This document shows, piece after piece, positions 1 through 8,052 of a DNA stretch of 32,416 bases. Numbering within the stretch: position 1 is the stretch's first letter; every line of letters starts with the position of its first letter. Source of the DNA: an uncultured Verrucomicrobiota bacterium (GTDB lineage Bacteria; Verrucomicrobiota; Verrucomicrobiia; Limisphaerales; UBA1319); contig CAIMWS010000357.1 in the NCBI GenBank assembly GCA_903845125.1, positions 1 through 32,416 on the forward strand, written 5' to 3'. The position numbers and the translations under genes are program-made. The notes under the pieces are model-generated. The model made no database searches, was not told where the DNA came from, and worked only from the letters and a program-made list of their open reading frames with translations.

Positions 1-1206
1 GAGGTCGCCAGCCAGGCCAAGAGCGAATTCCTGGCCATGATGAGCCACGAGATCCGCACCCCGATGAACGGCATCCTGGGGATGACAGATCTTCTATTGC
101 AAACCAGGCTGGACCCGCACCAGCGGGAGCTGGCTGCCACCGTGGGCGCCAGCAGCAACGCGCTGCTCCACATCCTCAACGACATCCTGGATTTCTCGAA
201 AATCGAGGCGGGGCGCCTCTCCCTGACCGAGGAGGAATTCGAGCTGCGGCCGCTGGTGGAAAGCCTGCTGGCGCTGCTGGCCAAATCGGGCCATGGCAAG
301 CCGGTGAGCCTCCACGCCGAGTTTGAGGCCGCGGTGCCGGCGCGCCTGCGCGGCGACCCGGGACGGCTGCGGCAGATCCTGCTCAACCTGCTGGGCAACG
401 GCTTGAAGTTCACCTCCGCCGGCTCGGTGGTGGCGCGCGTGCGAGTCCTGGAGGTGCTGGCGAACCGGGTGCGGCTGCGCTTTGAAGTCGCGGACACCGG
501 GATCGGCATCCCCGCCCGCCAGCGCAGCCTGCTCTTCCAGCCGTTCCAGCAGCTGGATTCCTCGTTCGCCCGGCGGCACGGAGGGACCGGCCTGGGGCTG
601 GCGATCTCCCAGCGGCTGGTGAACCTGATGGGAGGCGTCATGGGCGTGGAGAGCGAGGAAGGCCGGGGCTCGACTTTCTGGTTCGAGCTGGAGCTGCCGG
701 CCGCGGCCGCTCCGGCGGCCACCGGCGGGGAAGCCTCCCTGGCCGGCTGGCGGGTGCTGGTGGCCCAGGAGAATTCGGTCCAGCTCCGGCTCTCCCTGCT
801 GCAGCTCGGGAAGCTCGGGTGCCGGACCGAGGTGGCCGGCTCGGGCAAGGCAGCGCTGGACCAGCTCCAGAAACAGCCCTGCGAGGCGGTGGTTTTTGAT
901 ATGCAGCTGCCGGACATGGATGGCTACCGCCTGGCGGCCGCCATCCGCCAGCAGGAGCAGGCAGCCAGGGGACCAGCCTTGAACCCGGCGCGTTTGATTG
1001 GCCTGGACTCCGGCACCCGGCCACCCGACAGCGCCCGGCTGGCCGCCGCGGGCATTTCCGCAGTCTTGAGCTCAAACTCGACGCTGACGAGGCTCCGGGA
1101 AGCCCTTTCCGGCCCCGCCGTTGTCCCGCAGCCGTTCCCTGCCAGTGCGGGGGGAAGCGCGGGCGCCAAAGATTTGGCTGCCAGCGGCGAACGATCAGCG
1201 CCTTGA
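1..1206 (+). CDS. Hybrid sensor histidine kinase, C-terminal part (5' truncated by window edge)
   Basis: The reading frame is open from base 1, so the start and the sensor domains lie outside the window. Visible in order are the HisKA dimerisation/phosphoacceptor segment with the H-box [10 protein letters not shown] (His codon at 46-48), the HATPase N-box ([11 protein letters not shown]), the G1 box DTGIGIP and the G2 box [11 protein letters not shown] receiver-like domain follows from about base 745 and a Pro/Ala/Ser-rich tail ends at 1206. The kinase core has all canonical motifs and should autophosphorylate. The receiver keeps the phosphoacceptor Asp ([10 protein letters not shown], codon 898-900). 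However, the N-terminal acidic pair reads AQEN rather than DDN, and the conserved Lys of the usual T/S-K-P motif is replaced (AVLSSNS, near 1072). It may therefore be a pseudo-receiver. The cognate regulator and the signal are not visible. Confidence 0.93.
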   Translation, partial: EVASQAKSEFLAMMSHEIRTPMNGILGMTDLLLQTRLDPHQRELAATVGASSNALLHILNDILDFSKIEAGRLSLTEEEFELRPLVESLLALLAKSGHGKPVSLHAEFEAAVPARLRGDPGRLRQILLNLLGNGLKFTSAGSVVARVRVLEVLANRVRLRFEVADTGIGIPARQRSLLFQPFQQLDSSFARRHGGTGLGLAISQRLVNLMGGVMGVESEEGRGSTFWFELELPAAAAPAATGGEASLAGWRVLVAQENSVQLRLSLLQLGKLGCRTEVAGSGKAALDQLQKQPCEAVVFDMQLPDMDGYRLAAAIRQQEQAARGPALNPARLIGLDSGTRPPDSARLAAAGISAVLSSNSTLTRLREALSGPAVVPQPFPASAGGSAGAKDLAASGERSAP

Positions 1207-1396
1207 GCCAAAGGATGCCGCCCGCCGGGGCCTGGCCTCCGCGATGGTCATTCACGCCCGAGCGGCATGCCTTCGCGGCGGAAGGGGAAGGCCGGGGCGG
1301 GGAGGAACGGCGGCGGCCGGCGGACACCCCTGCATATCCTCTCTGCTTCCCCCCCAGCGGCGTGGCGGCGATTAATTTATTCCGATTTTATTGCGA

Positions 1397-1426
1397 TTGC
1401 CAAAATCCCGGCCGATGGCCTATAAA
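1397..1426 (+). promoter_or_regulatory. Sigma70-like promoter for the GH106 gene
   Basis: TTGCCA (1397-1402) and TATAAA (1421-1426) are separated by 18 bp, just after an AT-rich patch (about 1370-1395) that stands out from the GC-rich surroundings. The expected transcription start (about 1433) falls on the ATG at 1433. That implies a leaderless message, or a leader of about 18 nt if the ATG at 1451 is used. This position argues against the upstream TTG (1391) and ATG (1415) as starts. Confidence 0.5.
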
Positions 1427-1432
1427 CCAGCC

Positions 1433-4400
1433 ATGCACCGCACCGCATCCATGGATTTGAAAAGGGAAGCCGCCCGGCCCGGTTCCCGGCCGGCGAAAAG
1501 TCTGCTGCGTTACTGGCCCCGGGTCTTGGGAAGCCTCGCCGGGGCCTTGCTCCTCGCCGCCGGCGGGCTGCGCGCGGCGGATCCGAACCTGGCCGCGGGC
1601 TTCCGCCAGCCGCCCGCCTCGGCGTGGCCCTGGGTGTATTGGTTCTGGCTGGACGGGAATGTGACCAAGGAAGGGATCACGGCCGACCTCGAGGCCATGC
1701 AACGGGTGGGCTTGGGCGGCGCGCTGTGGATGTGGGGCGGCGGGGTGGGGGAAGGCGTCAAGGGACCGGTGAAGTTCCTCAGTCCCGCCTGGTGGGAGCT
1801 CATGCGGCATACCGTCCAGGAGGCGGACCGGCTGGGGTTGAAGATCAATCTCACGGCGGGCAGCGGGTGGTCGCACAGCGGCGGGCCGTGGATCCCGCCG
1901 GAGCAGAGCATGCGGCGCCTGGAATTGAGCCAGGAGATCCGGGTGGCCGGTCCCGGGCTGAGGGACATCACGGTTCCCCAAGGTGATCCGCTGGTGGCGG
2001 TGGTGGCCTACCCGCTGAGCGGGGAGCAGGAGGCCATGCGCCAGGCGGGGGTGAAGGTGATCCCGAGCTCCACGGCCCCGAATTTTCCGGTGGCCCTGGC
2101 CCTCGACCAGGATCCGGCCACGCGCTGGATTTCCCAGGGCCTCAAGGCGGGGGATGGCCCCACGGAGGCCCGCCCGCAATGGCTGGTTTTCGAGTCCCCG
2201 GAGCCCTTTGCGGCGGCCGCGGTGCACCTCGTGCCATTCAGTGATTGCGGACCGCGGCAGTGCCAGTGGCAGGTCTCGGCCGATGGCCGGGAATACGAGA
2301 CGGTCGCCCGATTCGAGCTGGCTCCCAACACCCCGCGGACGATCCCGTTCACGGCGCCCGCCGCGCGGTTCTTCCGCCTCCTCATCACCTCCGCTTACCC
2401 TTTCCAGGGCCAGCCGGCCTGGAACGTGCAAATCGCCGAGATCCAGCTGCTCCAGGCGGGCGAGCAGCCGCTCAGGAAAGTGCCGATGGCGGGCCGCGGC
2501 GCGGTCGACCTCACCGACCGGGTCCACTCCGCCGGCGGGTTTTCCTGGACGGTGCCGCCCGGCGCCTGGACGGTGCAGGTGTTCCGCCACCGTTCCACCG
2601 GCGACCAACCCCACCCGATCCTCCCCGATGAGGGCGGGCTCGAGTGCGACAAGCTCAGCCCCGCCGCGGTGGATGCGCATTGGGCCGGCTACATCCAGCG
2701 GGTGCTGGACGAGTGCGGCCCCGCCGCGCGCCGGGTCATCCGCTGGGTGCACGCGGACAGCTACGAATTCGGCGCCCAGACCTGGACCCCGAAGTTCCGG
2801 GAGGAATTCCAGCGGCGCTGCGGGTACGATCCGGTGCCCTGGCTGCCCGCCATTATGGGCAAGGTCGTGGATGGCCCGGAGCTCACCGCCCGTTTCCTCT
2901 GGGATTTCCGGCGCGTGCGGGCCGACCTTTTCGCCGCGGGGATCGGCGGCCGCCTGCGGGAGCTGTGCCAGCGCGCGGGCCTGGCTTTGACCACCGAGCC
3001 GCACCTGGTCCCGGAAGTGTTCGACCAGATCCAGTATGGCGGTTTTGTCTCGGAGCCGGTGGGCAATTTCCTGGGCGAGCGGCGCACCGGCTGGTACGCC
3101 CCGCATCCGCCCGTGGGCCCGGAGGTGCACCTGGCCAAGGGGGAAGCCTCCTCCGCCCAGGCCTATGGCCTGAACGGCGTGGTGTGGGCGGAGGCGTTCA
3201 CGGGCACGGACCACGCCCACGCCTGGCACGAAACGCCGGAATACCTCAAGACGTGGGGCGACCTCTGGCTCACCGAAGGCATCAACCGGTTCGCCTTCCA
3301 TTGCTGGGCCCACAGCCCCTCCCTCACCCGGAAACCGGGCATCACCCTCGGGCCGTGGGGCATTCATTTTGACCGGCGCAACACCTGGTTCGAGCTGGCC
3401 ACCGGCTATCTCTCCTACCTGAGCCGGTGCCAGTTCCTGCTCCAGCAGGGCCGGCCGGTGATGGATGTCGCCCTGTTCACCGGGGATGGCGTGGTGGCCG
3501 AGTTCCCGCGGCACCCGGAGCTGCGCGCCGCCGGCTACGATTACCTCGGGATCACCACCGAGGTGCTCCAGCAGGCCACGGTGGCGGAGGGCGGCCTGGT
3601 TTTGCCTTCCGGCCTGCGCTGCCGGCTGCTGGTCAGCTATGAGCGCGAGCTGCGCCCGGCCACCCTCCGCAAGCTGCAGGAACTGGTCCGGGCCGGCGCC
3701 ACCCTCCTCGGGGTGAAGCCGGAAGGGGCGCCCGGCCTGGTGGGATACCCCGCCAGCGGCGCAGAGGTCCGGAGCCTCGCCGCGGAGCTCTGGGGCAGGG
3801 ACGAAGCGGCAGGCCAGCGGGGGCGCGAATATGGGCGGGGCAAAGTGTTTTGGGGTGCGCCGGAGCGGCCGGTTCCCGGCACCAGCGGCTGCGGGGTGGC
3901 CGCTTACCTGCAATGCACCCGGGAGCGGCAGGTGCTGGCGGATATAGGCCTGCCGCCGGATTTCGAATACCCGCTCTCCGGCCGGGAAAACTCGGACAAC
4001 CTGCTGGCCTATATCCACCGCCGCCAGCCCGGTTTGGATTGGTATTTCCTCTCCAACCAGGCGGGGCGGCCCCGCCAGGAGCGCTGCCGCTTCCGGCTCA
4101 CCGGCTGCCAGCCCGAGCTTTGGGATGCCATCACCGGCGAACGGCGCCCGCTGCCCGACTTTCGGGAGGAAGCGGGGCGCACGACGATACCGCTGGAGTT
4201 CGCCGCGGGGCAATCGTTGTGCATCGTGTTCCGGCCGGCGGCCGCCACGCCGCCCGGGGCGGCCCCGGCGCCGAACTTCCCGCCCCTCCAGACCCTCGGC
4301 GGGCTGGACGGCTCCTGGGAGGTCGCCTTTGATCCCGAATGGGGCGGCCCGCCCGCCCCGGTCCGGTTTGACACGCTGGCCGGCTGGACCAGCCGCCCGG

Positions 4401-4774
4401 AGGAGGGCATCCGGCATTACTCCGGCCAGGCCGTTTACCGGAAAAAGTTCGAGCTGCCGGAAGCCGGCCGGTCCCGCCGCCTCCATCTCCACCTGGGCAA
4501 GGTGAAGGACCTGGCGGGGGTGCGCCTGAACGGCGGGAGCCTGGGGGTGGTTTGGTGCGAGCCGTGGCAGATCGAGATCACCGGCGCGGTGCGGCCCGGC
4601 CTGAACGAGCTGGAAATCGTGGTGGCGAACGAATGGGTCAACCGCCTGATCGGCGATTCCGCGCTACCGCCCGAAAAGCGCTTCACCTGGACCACCTGGA
4701 ATCCCTACCGGCCGGCTTCGCCGCTCCTCGAATCCGGCCTGTACGGCCCGGTGACGCTCCGCGGCGGCGAGTGA
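1433..4774 (+). CDS. Secreted GH106-type alpha-L-rhamnosidase
   Basis: Predicted to release terminal alpha-L-rhamnose from plant or algal glycans outside the cytoplasm. The 1113-residue protein has the length usual for family GH106. A basic N-region plus hydrophobic stretch (about residues 26-48, ending LRAADP) looks like a signal peptide. The family's N-terminal signature follows (WVYWFWLDGNVTKEGI, about 67-82). In the catalytic barrel region I see HADSYEFG (about 439), TTEPHLVPEVFDQ (about 519) and VWAEAFTG (about 583), which carry the acidic residues expected in such an enzyme. From about 959 to the end there is a jelly-roll, GH2-like sugar-binding domain (GSWEVAF, YRKKFELP). The ATG at 1433 was chosen because the promoter lies directly upstream; 1451 is an equally good alternative. 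The gene is monocistronic or shared with the next plus-strand gene. Family assignment is from remembered signatures; the exact substrate is inferred. Confidence 0.85.
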   Translation: MHRTASMDLKREAARPGSRPAKSLLRYWPRVLGSLAGALLLAAGGLRAADPNLAAGFRQPPASAWPWVYWFWLDGNVTKEGITADLEAMQRVGLGGALWMWGGGVGEGVKGPVKFLSPAWWELMRHTVQEADRLGLKINLTAGSGWSHSGGPWIPPEQSMRRLELSQEIRVAGPGLRDITVPQGDPLVAVVAYPLSGEQEAMRQAGVKVIPSSTAPNFPVALALDQDPATRWISQGLKAGDGPTEARPQWLVFESPEPFAAAAVHLVPFSDCGPRQCQWQVSADGREYETVARFELAPNTPRTIPFTAPAARFFRLLITSAYPFQGQPAWNVQIAEIQLLQAGEQPLRKVPMAGRGAVDLTDRVHSAGGFSWTVPPGAWTVQVFRHRSTGDQPHPILPDEGGLECDKLSPAAVDAHWAGYIQRVLDECGPAARRVIRWVHADSYEFGAQTWTPKFREEFQRRCGYDPVPWLPAIMGKVVDGPELTARFLWDFRRVRADLFAAGIGGRLRELCQRAGLALTTEPHLVPEVFDQIQYGGFVSEPVGNFLGERRTGWYAPHPPVGPEVHLAKGEASSAQAYGLNGVVWAEAFTGTDHAHAWHETPEYLKTWGDLWLTEGINRFAFHCWAHSPSLTRKPGITLGPWGIHFDRRNTWFELATGYLSYLSRCQFLLQQGRPVMDVALFTGDGVVAEFPRHPELRAAGYDYLGITTEVLQQATVAEGGLVLPSGLRCRLLVSYERELRPATLRKLQELVRAGATLLGVKPEGAPGLVGYPASGAEVRSLAAELWGRDEAAGQRGREYGRGKVFWGAPERPVPGTSGCGVAAYLQCTRERQVLADIGLPPDFEYPLSGRENSDNLLAYIHRRQPGLDWYFLSNQAGRPRQERCRFRLTGCQPELWDAITGERRPLPDFREEAGRTTIPLEFAAGQSLCIVFRPAAATPPGAAPAPNFPPLQTLGGLDGSWEVAFDPEWGGPPAPVRFDTLAGWTSRPEEGIRHYSGQAVYRKKFELPEAGRSRRLHLHLGKVKDLAGVRLNGGSLGVVWCEPWQIEITGAVRPGLNELEIVVANEWVNRLIGDSALPPEKRFTWTTWNPYRPASPLLESGLYGPVTLRGGE

Positions 4775-4832
4775 TTTTAAAGGCCGCGCGCGGGGCGCCC
4801 TACTGCGCGAGTTCCCGGGGTGGGAGGCAATC

Positions 4833-4861
4833 TTGCGCCCCGCCGGCCGGGGGTATAGATT
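4833..4861 (+). promoter_or_regulatory. Putative short-leader promoter for the beta-helix gene
   Basis: TTGCGC (4833-4838) lies 17 bp upstream of TAGATT (4856-4861); alternatively TATAGA (4854-4859) serves as the -10 box with a 15-bp spacer. Only 6-8 nt separate the -10 box from the ATG at 4868, so a transcript starting at the usual distance would be leaderless or nearly so. There is no Shine-Dalgarno sequence in front of this ATG, which fits that reading. Confidence 0.35.
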
Positions 4862-4867
4862 GCCGGG

Positions 4868-7291
4868 ATGTGTTTACGTATATGGGCAGTGATCCTGCTG
4901 CTGCTGCAGGTGGCGCCGGCGGGGCGCGGGGCTGATTCCACGCCACTGGTCAACCACGGGGATGTTTGGTTCTACCGGCGCGGCACCAACGCGCCCCAGG
5001 CGGATTGGAAAACGGTGGCGGACGCGGGATTGGACGGCAGCTGGTCCCAGGGGGCGGGCGGCCTCGGCTACGCCGACAATACGGCCGAGGTGGCCCAGGT
5101 GAAAACCACCCTGGGCGACATGAAGGGCAAATACACGACCGCCTGCCTGCGGCGCACGTTCGAGGCGGCCGCCGGCGGGGACACCAACCTGCACCTGCTG
5201 CTGACGATGGATTGGGATGACGGGTTCATCGCCTGGCTGGACGGTTCGTACCTGGCCAGCGCGAACGTGGCCGGCGCGCCCGCGCAGCCGGCGAACACCG
5301 CCACGGCTTCGGCTTCCCACGAGTCCTCCCGGGGGAACAACTCCCCCAGCCCGGCGGTCACTTACGACCTTGGCAAGGTGGGGGCGCGGTTGGGCGCGGG
5401 ACCGCACGTGCTGGCCATCATGGGACTGAACGAAAGTTCGGGCAGCAGCGATTTCATCCAGATCGCCGATTTGTTCGTGGCGTCCGTCACCAACGGGCTT
5501 TCCGGCAGCAACACCCTGAGCGGCACTGTCAGTCAGGACACGACCTTGTTCGCCACGAACAGCCCCTACACGGTGACGGCGGATGTGACCGTGGCCAGCG
5601 GGGCCACCCTGGCGATCGAGCCGGGCACCATCGTTCGTCTAGCCAGCGGGGTGGATCTCACGGTGGCCAGCGGCGGGCGGTTGGTGGCGGAGGGGACGGA
5701 GGAGGGGCGCATCCGGTTCACCACCGCGCCCGGCGCCGCGGCCTGGGGCGGCATCGTCATCAACGGCGGAGCGGGCACGCCGGAGACGAGCATCGCCTGG
5801 GCCACGATCGAGGGCAACGGGAGCGTCGGCATCGAAGCGCAGGGCGGCACGCTCCGCCTGGACCACACCGTGTTCAACACCACCACCCACCAGTACGTGT
5901 CCCTGGATGGCAGCTCGTTCCTCATCAGCCATTGCCACTTCCCCACCACCACCGCCGGCTTTGAGCTGTTGCACGGCACCGGGGGGATCAAGGCGGGCGG
6001 GCGGGGGATCGTCCGGGACAGTTTTTTCGGCGGGACCAGCGGCTATAACGACATCATGGATTTCACGGGCGGCAACCGGGATCTGAACCAGCCGATCCTC
6101 CAATTCTACAATAACGTTTTCGTGGGGGCCACGGACGACATCCTGGACCTGGATGGCACGGATGCCTGGATCGAGGGGAATATATTTTTGCATTGCCACC
6201 GGAACGGCGCCCCGGACAGCTCGGCGGCCATCTCGGGCGGCAGCGATGGGACGCGCACCTCGGAGATCACCATCATCGGCAATCTGATCTACGATTGCGA
6301 CAACGCCATCACGGCCAAGCAGGGCAACTTCTACACGCTGGTCCACAACACCATAGTCCATATGACCAAGACCGGCGGCCTGGATTTCGCCTCCGGGGCC
6401 ATCAATATGCGGGACACCACGCCGGATCTGACGGCCTTCGGCAAAGGATGCTACCTGGAGGGCAACCTCATCGCCGATGTGGAACAGTTGGTGCGGAACT
6501 ACGACGCCCAGCAAATGACGGTGACCTTCAACCGCAATCTCCTGCCGGAGGCCTGGAGCGGCCCCGGCAGCGGCAACCTCATCCAGAACCCGCAGTTCCA
6601 GCATTGGCCTCAATTGTCCGAAACGTATTTCACCAACTGGGCGGACGCGCAGATCATGCGGGAGTGGTTCAGCCTGCCACCCGGCTCGCCCGCGCGGGGC
6701 GCCGGCCCCAACGGGCAAGACCTCGGTGGAGTGGTGCCGGTGGGGGTATCGCTCAGCGGGGCGCCCGCGGGCGCCACCACCCATACCGGGGCGAGCCTGA
6801 CGGTGGGCGGGAACTGGTCCGGCAGCGGCATTCCCGCCGCCGGCTTTCCGGCCGGCTCCGGGTTCACCCACTACCGCTGGCGGCTGGACGCCCTCCCGTG
6901 GAGCGCGGAGACGCCCATCACGACGCCCATCCTCCTGGCGGGCCTGGCCGATGGCGCGCATCGCGTGGAAGTTTCCGGCCGGAATGACGCCGGTTTTTAC
7001 CAGGATGATCCGCAGCTGGGAACCAACCCGGTGGCCAGCGCCACCTGGCTGGTGCAGTCCCCGTTCGGGTTGCGCGCGACGGGGAGCGCCGCGGGCCGCA
7101 TCAGCTTCAGTTTCCCGGCCGCCGCCGGCAGCACCTATACGGTGCAATACCAGGAATCCTTGGGCGCCACCCACTGGATCAAGCTGCTCGATGTCCCGGC
7201 CCAAAGCGCCGCGGGAGATTTCCCGGTGCAGGACCTGGCCCCCGCCGGAACGACGCGCTTTTACCGGGTGGTCACCCCCGCCCAGCCCTAG
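4868..7291 (+). CDS. Secreted right-handed beta-helix protein (pectate-lyase-like fold), function unknown
   Basis: An 807-residue exported protein. Residues 1-22 form a signal peptide (hydrophobic stretch, cleavage near GRGADS). The N-terminal part (about 30-205) resembles the beta-sandwich module common in large secreted proteins of Verrucomicrobiota (WFYRRG, DWDDGFIAWLDG). A repetitive Gly/Asn/Thr-rich segment (about 230-610) has beta-helix rungs such as YNNVFVGATDDILDLDG, IEGNIFLHC and IIGNLIYDCDNAI. The C-terminal 150 residues look like Ig/FnIII-type modules (HYRWRLDALPWS, YTVQYQES). No catalytic residues can be assigned with confidence, and I see no sorting signal at the C-terminus. It could be a polysaccharide lyase or hydrolase, or a glycan-binding surface protein. 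Its position between a rhamnosidase and a xylan-type cluster favours a glycan role, but that is inference. Confidence 0.75.
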   Translation: MCLRIWAVILLLLQVAPAGRGADSTPLVNHGDVWFYRRGTNAPQADWKTVADAGLDGSWSQGAGGLGYADNTAEVAQVKTTLGDMKGKYTTACLRRTFEAAAGGDTNLHLLLTMDWDDGFIAWLDGSYLASANVAGAPAQPANTATASASHESSRGNNSPSPAVTYDLGKVGARLGAGPHVLAIMGLNESSGSSDFIQIADLFVASVTNGLSGSNTLSGTVSQDTTLFATNSPYTVTADVTVASGATLAIEPGTIVRLASGVDLTVASGGRLVAEGTEEGRIRFTTAPGAAAWGGIVINGGAGTPETSIAWATIEGNGSVGIEAQGGTLRLDHTVFNTTTHQYVSLDGSSFLISHCHFPTTTAGFELLHGTGGIKAGGRGIVRDSFFGGTSGYNDIMDFTGGNRDLNQPILQFYNNVFVGATDDILDLDGTDAWIEGNIFLHCHRNGAPDSSAAISGGSDGTRTSEITIIGNLIYDCDNAITAKQGNFYTLVHNTIVHMTKTGGLDFASGAINMRDTTPDLTAFGKGCYLEGNLIADVEQLVRNYDAQQMTVTFNRNLLPEAWSGPGSGNLIQNPQFQHWPQLSETYFTNWADAQIMREWFSLPPGSPARGAGPNGQDLGGVVPVGVSLSGAPAGATTHTGASLTVGGNWSGSGIPAAGFPAGSGFTHYRWRLDALPWSAETPITTPILLAGLADGAHRVEVSGRNDAGFYQDDPQLGTNPVASATWLVQSPFGLRATGSAAGRISFSFPAAAGSTYTVQYQESLGATHWIKLLDVPAQSAAGDFPVQDLAPAGTTRFYRVVTPAQP

Positions 7292-7363
7292 GGAGCCGGA
7301 AAAAATACCGCAGCAACGGCGCTGGTTCTTTTGGCCCGGGACTTCGTTACCAACGCGCGACGA

Positions 7364-8035
7364 CTACTGGACGAAAACCAGCGTTCCGAAGCACCAGGGG
7401 CGATGGAAGTCATTGGCCCCGGTGGGTGACCAGGAATAATACTCCAGCTGGCGGGGCTGGGGTGAATCGATGCGGTAAAGGTTGATGCGCCAGGTGTCGC
7501 CAGGCTGGGGCTCCAGGTTGTCCGCACCGACGAGGGAGGAAAACGGGATGGCGTATTCCACGGAATAGCCCCGGGCGCCGCGGACGCCCAGCTCCCCCTG
7601 GATATGCACCATGGTCAGCAAACCGTCGCAGGTGTATTCCTTCCAGGAACGGAAATCCCCCCGGCTGCCGTTTTCCGCCCGTCCGTTCAGGATGAACGTG
7701 TCGAACACGGTGTTGCGCGGGCTGACGTTGATCTCGTAATACTGGCGCACCTTGCCGGAGGGGCAGATGAAGGCCTCCACGCATTCCTCGGTGTAGATTT
7801 CGGAATCGTGCTCGGTGAGCGTGCCCCAGACATACTCATCCTCGCACTCGAAGCCGAGGTAGAAGTGCCGCGCATTGTGCAGCATCCGGGCCGTGGTCCG
7901 GTAGCGGCCCGGCTTGCCATCCGTGGGCTGGTTCAGCGACACCGCCTCGGCGCGCTGCCAGAGGGGATCGTCCACCAGGCCAGTAAGGTGCAGGTCGCGG
8001 TCGATTCGCGGGCATCGGTAAATGGGCAGTTTCAT
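7364..8035 (-). CDS. CBM9-like carbohydrate-binding domain protein
   Basis: A 223-residue protein made of essentially one carbohydrate-binding family 9-like beta-sandwich. Typical features are the opening LTGLVDDPLWQRAEAV, the central FYLGFECEDEYVW, the EECVEAFI strand, the YEINVSP strand and the closing WRINLYRID...YYSWSPTG. This fold is often found as a stand-alone or C-terminal sugar-binding module in glycan-degradation loci. There is no signal peptide at the chosen ATG, so either it is cytoplasmic or it is exported by another route. It is the last gene of the minus-strand series, 17 nt after the GH120 gene, and its 3' end converges on the plus-strand beta-helix gene. The ligand is unknown; a xylo-oligosaccharide is plausible from context only. 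Confidence 0.8.
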   Translation of the reverse strand: MKLPIYRCPRIDRDLHLTGLVDDPLWQRAEAVSLNQPTDGKPGRYRTTARMLHNARHFYLGFECEDEYVWGTLTEHDSEIYTEECVEAFICPSGKVRQYYEINVSPRNTVFDTFILNGRAENGSRGDFRSWKEYTCDGLLTMVHIQGELGVRGARGYSVEYAIPFSSLVGADNLEPQPGDTWRINLYRIDSPQPRQLEYYSWSPTGANDFHRPWCFGTLVFVQ

Positions 8036-8052
8036 GATTGCAGCAGGTTCGG

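Noticed and set aside
1388..4492. A 1034-codon minus-strand frame opposite the rhamnosidase gene
   Set aside because: Antisense shadow; the plus strand carries intact GH106 motifs from end to end.
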